Under the pieces are notes generated by a model, which did not search any database, was not told the origin of the DNA, and worked only from the letters and a program-made list of their open reading frames with translations. Made by a program: the position numbers and the translations under genes. Shown in pieces: positions 13,621 to 16,793 of a stretch of 16,793 nucleotides of DNA; positions within the stretch are counted from its first letter, which is position 1, and the number at the start of each line of letters is the position of its first letter. This DNA is from Oxalobacteraceae bacterium (GTDB taxonomy: Bacteria > Pseudomonadota > Gammaproteobacteria > Burkholderiales > Burkholderiaceae_D): positions 1 through 16,793 of the forward strand of contig CANKWG010000023.1 of the NCBI GenBank assembly GCA_947487325.1. The letters run 5' to 3'.

Positions 13621-16600
13621 ATGGCTTATCCAACATCCACATTTCATCGCAGCGATTCGCAAGCCGGTTTTTATAACCAAACACAGCAGCAGGGATCCTC
13701 TGCAAGCACGGGCCAGCAAGGTCAGCAGCATCAGTCGTCTCGTCCCCGTTTTGAAACCAGATCTTCATCAAGTTCCTCGGCAGCACAACGCCAGCTATCC
13801 GAATTTTATGGCCACGACCTTGACGATGATTGGCAAGATCAGCAACTCGACAATGCCAAAACCACTGTCAGGCTTATCAAGGAAAACATTCGAAGTATCT
13901 GCGCAAGCAGCGTTATCGATATTGAACAGACGATTGCTCTGTTCGAGCAGATCAAGAAAGCCCAGAAGCAGAGTGACCTGAGCTGTGTTCGAGCGAGTGA
14001 GCCAGCTTTGATCGAGAGCCTGAGTGATCCATTGTGCCAGCTGATCAAAAAACTGGATAGTGACCTTAAGTCGCCTGAAAATCTGGTTAGCAGCTTCAAC
14101 GCAGAAGATATCCATGCATTATTTAATGGCTTGTCCGCCATTGTCGGCGAATCGGTCGGCGAGTCGCTGCTATCGGTGCCGCATTTCAAAAAACTGAAGC
14201 AGTCGCTCAGTCATATCACCGAGATCCTGATGGAACGTGCCGTTGAAAAAAAATTCTTGCAAGAGCATTGGGATAACTCGTCACTGATCAACGTGCTCAA
14301 TTGGCTCTCTCGTGGTTTAAAAAAGGATAGAATTTTTTCAAGAGATAGCGAAATCCTTCGGCAGTCCTTCACTCAAGCGCTGATGATCATGAAAGACTGG
14401 ACATCGTCCACCGGTGAGGCTGCGACAACGTCGATTGCGGCACTGGATACTCGCCAGCTGGGTAAGTGCATGGTCCAAGTTTCCACCGCACTTAATTACG
14501 GTCTGGTGACAGAGGACGCACCAGATCATCTGCTGCGCGACGTGGTGCTCGGTCTGTGTGGCGGCAAAGCGCTGGATCAATGCAGGCTATGGAAAAAAGT
14601 TAGCAGCAGTCAAAATACCCGCGTACTGACCTCGGTGATGCTGGCGGGGGTAGAGATCACTAATATCAGTAACGCCGTAAAGGATTGTCTGAAGTACGGC
14701 ATTCTCAGGCTGGAAGACGAGGCGGTTCAGTCAATCATCAATAAACTGTGCCGGCAAATCAATTTAATCCCCGAGCCCAACCTGCTGGAGCGGCAGGGTC
14801 AGCGACTGGGGAATTGCGGCAACTTCCTGCGACAGATCTTCGAGTGTGAGTATGCGGCGGCAAAGTTTGTCTTTCAAAGCCGGGACGAGTATGACAAAGC
14901 TTGCAAGCGCGTGCTCGATCAAATACTGAAGATATCGCCGGTCGTATCGCTTTACGCGCAGCCGATTGCCAACCTGTTCAGCTTTGTGAAGGCGATGGAC
15001 AGGACACGGCGTCAGCCGACTGAGATTCTCAGGGCAGCGGCATCGGTTCTGGTGGGTCAATTGTGGATGGTACGTGAGAAAATGAGTGACCCTGGAACTA
15101 TTGCCGCGACATTGAGCGGTTTGCACCACCTTGCACTGCGGTGGCTGATAAAGCCGGGCCCGGCAGTCGATCAGATGATCATCATGATCAACGCGATTGA
15201 CTTGAAAGACCTGGCGGCATGGCCTGAGAAATCTCGGTTGGCATTAATGAATGCCGCAGTGTATTGCTGGCAGGATCTGGCAGCCCGAAAGGTGCCTCTG
15301 CCCCGGCATTGTGTGCTGGAGATCATGAACGAGTTGCTTGCGTTACCCGAAAAGATTACTGAAAAATATGCTTATTTGATGGCCGCTGCGGTACTGATTG
15401 AGCAGGACGGCGGCTGGCTGAAAAATCATCAAGGTCTTCTGAGAAGATTGCTGCCAGCGAAGTTAGACGCCCCTTTCAGCGAAGACGATGTAATGCGGGA
15501 GTTGGCGCATCTAAGAGCAGGTGAGCCTGTGGTCGAGAAGGTGCCGGAACCAGAGACCACCATCAACACGACGACCACGACGACGACAACAACGATAACG
15601 ACGATGCTCACGACTACCGCAGCCACGACTACGACAGCCGCGGCAATGGCTAAACAGGCGGGAGCTGTCAAGACCTCACCACAACGAGTGCCCGTGGGTA
15701 TGACGCGCGTAATTGAGCCTGCGAATAAGAGTACCGAAACGTCAAACACTGATCCAGCGACGAAAAAAAATCCTGCGCCACTCGTTAGTAAACTGACAGT
15801 TGAGTCGCCCAAAGAGTACCGTGTTCCGAAGCGCAAAGCCAAGGTAAATCCGGATCAAATCACGGTCTTGCCGTCGACTGTTCCCGTGCTAAAGGTTCGG
15901 GATACATCCTCTTCGATCAGAGCAAGTGTGCCTAACAATAAGTCAGCACCAGAGAAGCCGGCGAAACCTGAAAAAACGCCTTCACCACCCCCAAAAAACC
16001 AGATCAAGTCTGCCCCAAAAGCAGTGCTAGTCAGCAACTCAGCCAAGCAGACGCCTGAGCAGGAGTGGTTCCAGTTGCTGAAGCAGGAAGGGGCTTTGTC
16101 GACATTGCAATTGAAGCGGGTTCAAGAGTTGCTGGAGAAGACACCCCGCCTGGCAATCTCAGTCGAAGGCAAAGGCAGAAAAGTACGGACAGCGCTGTTT
16201 TATGCGCTCAGTACTGGCAAGGCTGAGGCGGTGGGTTTGATCATGCGGGCCAATTCGAAAGTAAAGCAGGATATGGCCGGCACGCTCAGGCAGGTTTTCG
16301 ATGAGATATTGATTATTGGGGATTCGGAAGTAGGCGCCTTAAAAGCTTGCTTGTCGATGCTGTCGGAATCTGAATTGACGGTGCTTCGCGATGCGCTGAA
16401 TCAGCAGTACAAGCCGGGCGAGATGCGAAAGAAGCTTGCTATGCCTTTGTTGGATGTGCTCAGGGATATGGGTGCTATTCCGGCAGAACCTGAAGGTATC
16501 GATGATAGTCGAAACCAGTCATTTGTAAGGGATAAAAAAATCATCAGGGATAATTGGGTTGAACCATTACCTCGCACCGTAATGGCTGGTGATACCAAAT

Positions 16601-16793
16601 CTGCCGAATCGCTTCTAAGAAAAAACTCAGGAGATGAGTTGCCAAGCAATAGCGACTTAGCTGGCTCTTTTGCCTGGTTAAATGCTATGAAATCTAAGCT
16701 TGCTGATTTAGTTAGCGCTAATGTCTCGTTAAATGCTTCGATATCTAAGCTTCAAGATGCCCTCAAATTATCCAATAACCAAAAATTAGACGC
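13621..16793 (+). CDS. Very large unrecognised protein, 3' end beyond window; possible secreted effector
   Basis: The frame is open for 1057 codons without a stop and runs off the right edge, so only the N-terminal part is seen. I do not recognise a family. Layout: residues 1-60 are rich in Ser, Gln and Thr with almost no acidic residues (QTQQQGSSASTGQQGQQHQ, later RSSSSSSAA), like a disordered secretion or targeting segment. Residues 60-635 are helical with recurring short motifs (LFNGLSAIV, INVLNWLSRGL, TLSGLHHLALRWL, LKDLAAWPEKSR). Residues 646-675 are a Thr/Ala tract. Residues 676-810 are Lys/Pro-rich and disordered. Residues 811 to about 930 form a second helical domain (RTALFYALSTGKAEAVGLIM looks ankyrin-like). 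Near the edge is a coiled-coil-like repeat. There is no signal peptide or TM helix. It lies after the motA terminator and so has its own transcription. A type III effector-type or other large host-interaction protein is plausible but unproven. Confidence 0.75.
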   Translation, partial: MAYPTSTFHRSDSQAGFYNQTQQQGSSASTGQQGQQHQSSRPRFETRSSSSSSAAQRQLSEFYGHDLDDDWQDQQLDNAKTTVRLIKENIRSICASSVIDIEQTIALFEQIKKAQKQSDLSCVRASEPALIESLSDPLCQLIKKLDSDLKSPENLVSSFNAEDIHALFNGLSAIVGESVGESLLSVPHFKKLKQSLSHITEILMERAVEKKFLQEHWDNSSLINVLNWLSRGLKKDRIFSRDSEILRQSFTQALMIMKDWTSSTGEAATTSIAALDTRQLGKCMVQVSTALNYGLVTEDAPDHLLRDVVLGLCGGKALDQCRLWKKVSSSQNTRVLTSVMLAGVEITNISNAVKDCLKYGILRLEDEAVQSIINKLCRQINLIPEPNLLERQGQRLGNCGNFLRQIFECEYAAAKFVFQSRDEYDKACKRVLDQILKISPVVSLYAQPIANLFSFVKAMDRTRRQPTEILRAAASVLVGQLWMVREKMSDPGTIAATLSGLHHLALRWLIKPGPAVDQMIIMINAIDLKDLAAWPEKSRLALMNAAVYCWQDLAARKVPLPRHCVLEIMNELLALPEKITEKYAYLMAAAVLIEQDGGWLKNHQGLLRRLLPAKLDAPFSEDDVMRELAHLRAGEPVVEKVPEPETTINTTTTTTTTTITTMLTTTAATTTTAAAMAKQAGAVKTSPQRVPVGMTRVIEPANKSTETSNTDPATKKNPAPLVSKLTVESPKEYRVPKRKAKVNPDQITVLPSTVPVLKVRDTSSSIRASVPNNKSAPEKPAKPEKTPSPPPKNQIKSAPKAVLVSNSAKQTPEQEWFQLLKQEGALSTLQLKRVQELLEKTPRLAISVEGKGRKVRTALFYALSTGKAEAVGLIMRANSKVKQDMAGTLRQVFDEILIIGDSEVGALKACLSMLSESELTVLRDALNQQYKPGEMRKKLAMPLLDVLRDMGAIPAEPEGIDDSRNQSFVRDKKIIRDNWVEPLPRTVMAGDTKSAESLLRKNSGDELPSNSDLAGSFAWLNAMKSKLADLVSANVSLNASISKLQDALKLSNNQKLD
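15556..15636 (+). repeat. ACN-type codon microsatellite encoding a threonine tract
   Basis: Within the large gene, threonine codons (ACG, ACC, ACA, ACT) dominate codons 646-672, with nine uninterrupted from 650 to 658. Few other residues interrupt (I, N, M, L, A). The near-perfect 3-base periodicity is a candidate for length change without frameshift. It marks the border between the helical region and the Lys/Pro-rich linker. Confidence 0.8.
16675..16776 (+). repeat. 51-bp (17-residue) imperfect direct repeat at the window edge
   Basis: TTAAATGCT at 16678 and again at 16729 are 51 bases apart, and each is followed at the same distance by TCTAAGCTT. The encoded units share LNAxxSKLxD (LNAMKSKLADL and LNASISKLQDA). 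The sequence is also more AT-rich than the rest of the gene. Two copies are visible; more may follow outside the window. Confidence 0.6.

Noticed and set aside
12915..13622. Minus-strand 235-codon frame
   Set aside because: It lies antisense to motA, whose identity is certain. His- and Arg-rich shadow composition.
15429..15842. Minus-strand frame with Val-rich, membrane-like sequence
   Set aside because: The valine run is the antisense of the threonine-codon repeat in the giant gene, not a real TM protein.

Overview
The window looks like chromosome from a motile, moderate-GC Gram-negative bacterium, most likely a betaproteobacterium. The grounds are outer-membrane-type signal peptides and a lipobox, a proton-type MotA/MotB stator, and close GltIJKL homologues. 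The genus cannot be fixed from sequence alone. No rRNA, tRNA, CRISPR array, insertion sequence or attachment site was seen. No gene-free stretch exceeds about 200 bases.

Layout: (1) 35-1636, plus strand: a small lipoprotein, a secreted surface-adhesin-E-like protein and a spermidine-synthase-like methyltransferase fold. They are packed tightly, with a 15-bp tandem repeat at the first junction. (2) 1714-2463: a secreted alpha-carbonic anhydrase with its own RBS. (3) 2541-4415: a divergon, with a two-gene minus-strand unit (coiled-coil protein, then two-TM protein) facing a ParA/MinD-like ATPase. (4) 4490-6142, minus strand: motB followed directly by a Pro/Ala/Lys-rich periplasmic protein. (5) 6305-11197, plus strand: gamma-glutamyltranspeptidase, then gltI, gltJ, gltK and gltL. 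This reads as one operon for cleaving periplasmic gamma-glutamyl compounds such as glutathione and importing the released glutamate. (6) 11229-12149, minus: a FemAB/BioF2-like acyltransferase; 12201-12398, plus: a 65-residue membrane protein. (7) 12591-13454, plus: motA, closed by a strong intrinsic terminator. (8) 13621 to the window end, plus: a very long frame with no stop in view (1057 codons), encoding a large unrecognised protein that could be a secreted or effector-type protein.

The two halves of the flagellar stator lie in the same window but are transcribed divergently. About 6.4 kb separates their starts, filled by the ggt-glt operon and two small units. The least explained parts are the giant protein at the right edge, the periplasmic partner behind motB, and the ParA-like/coiled-coil/membrane trio.
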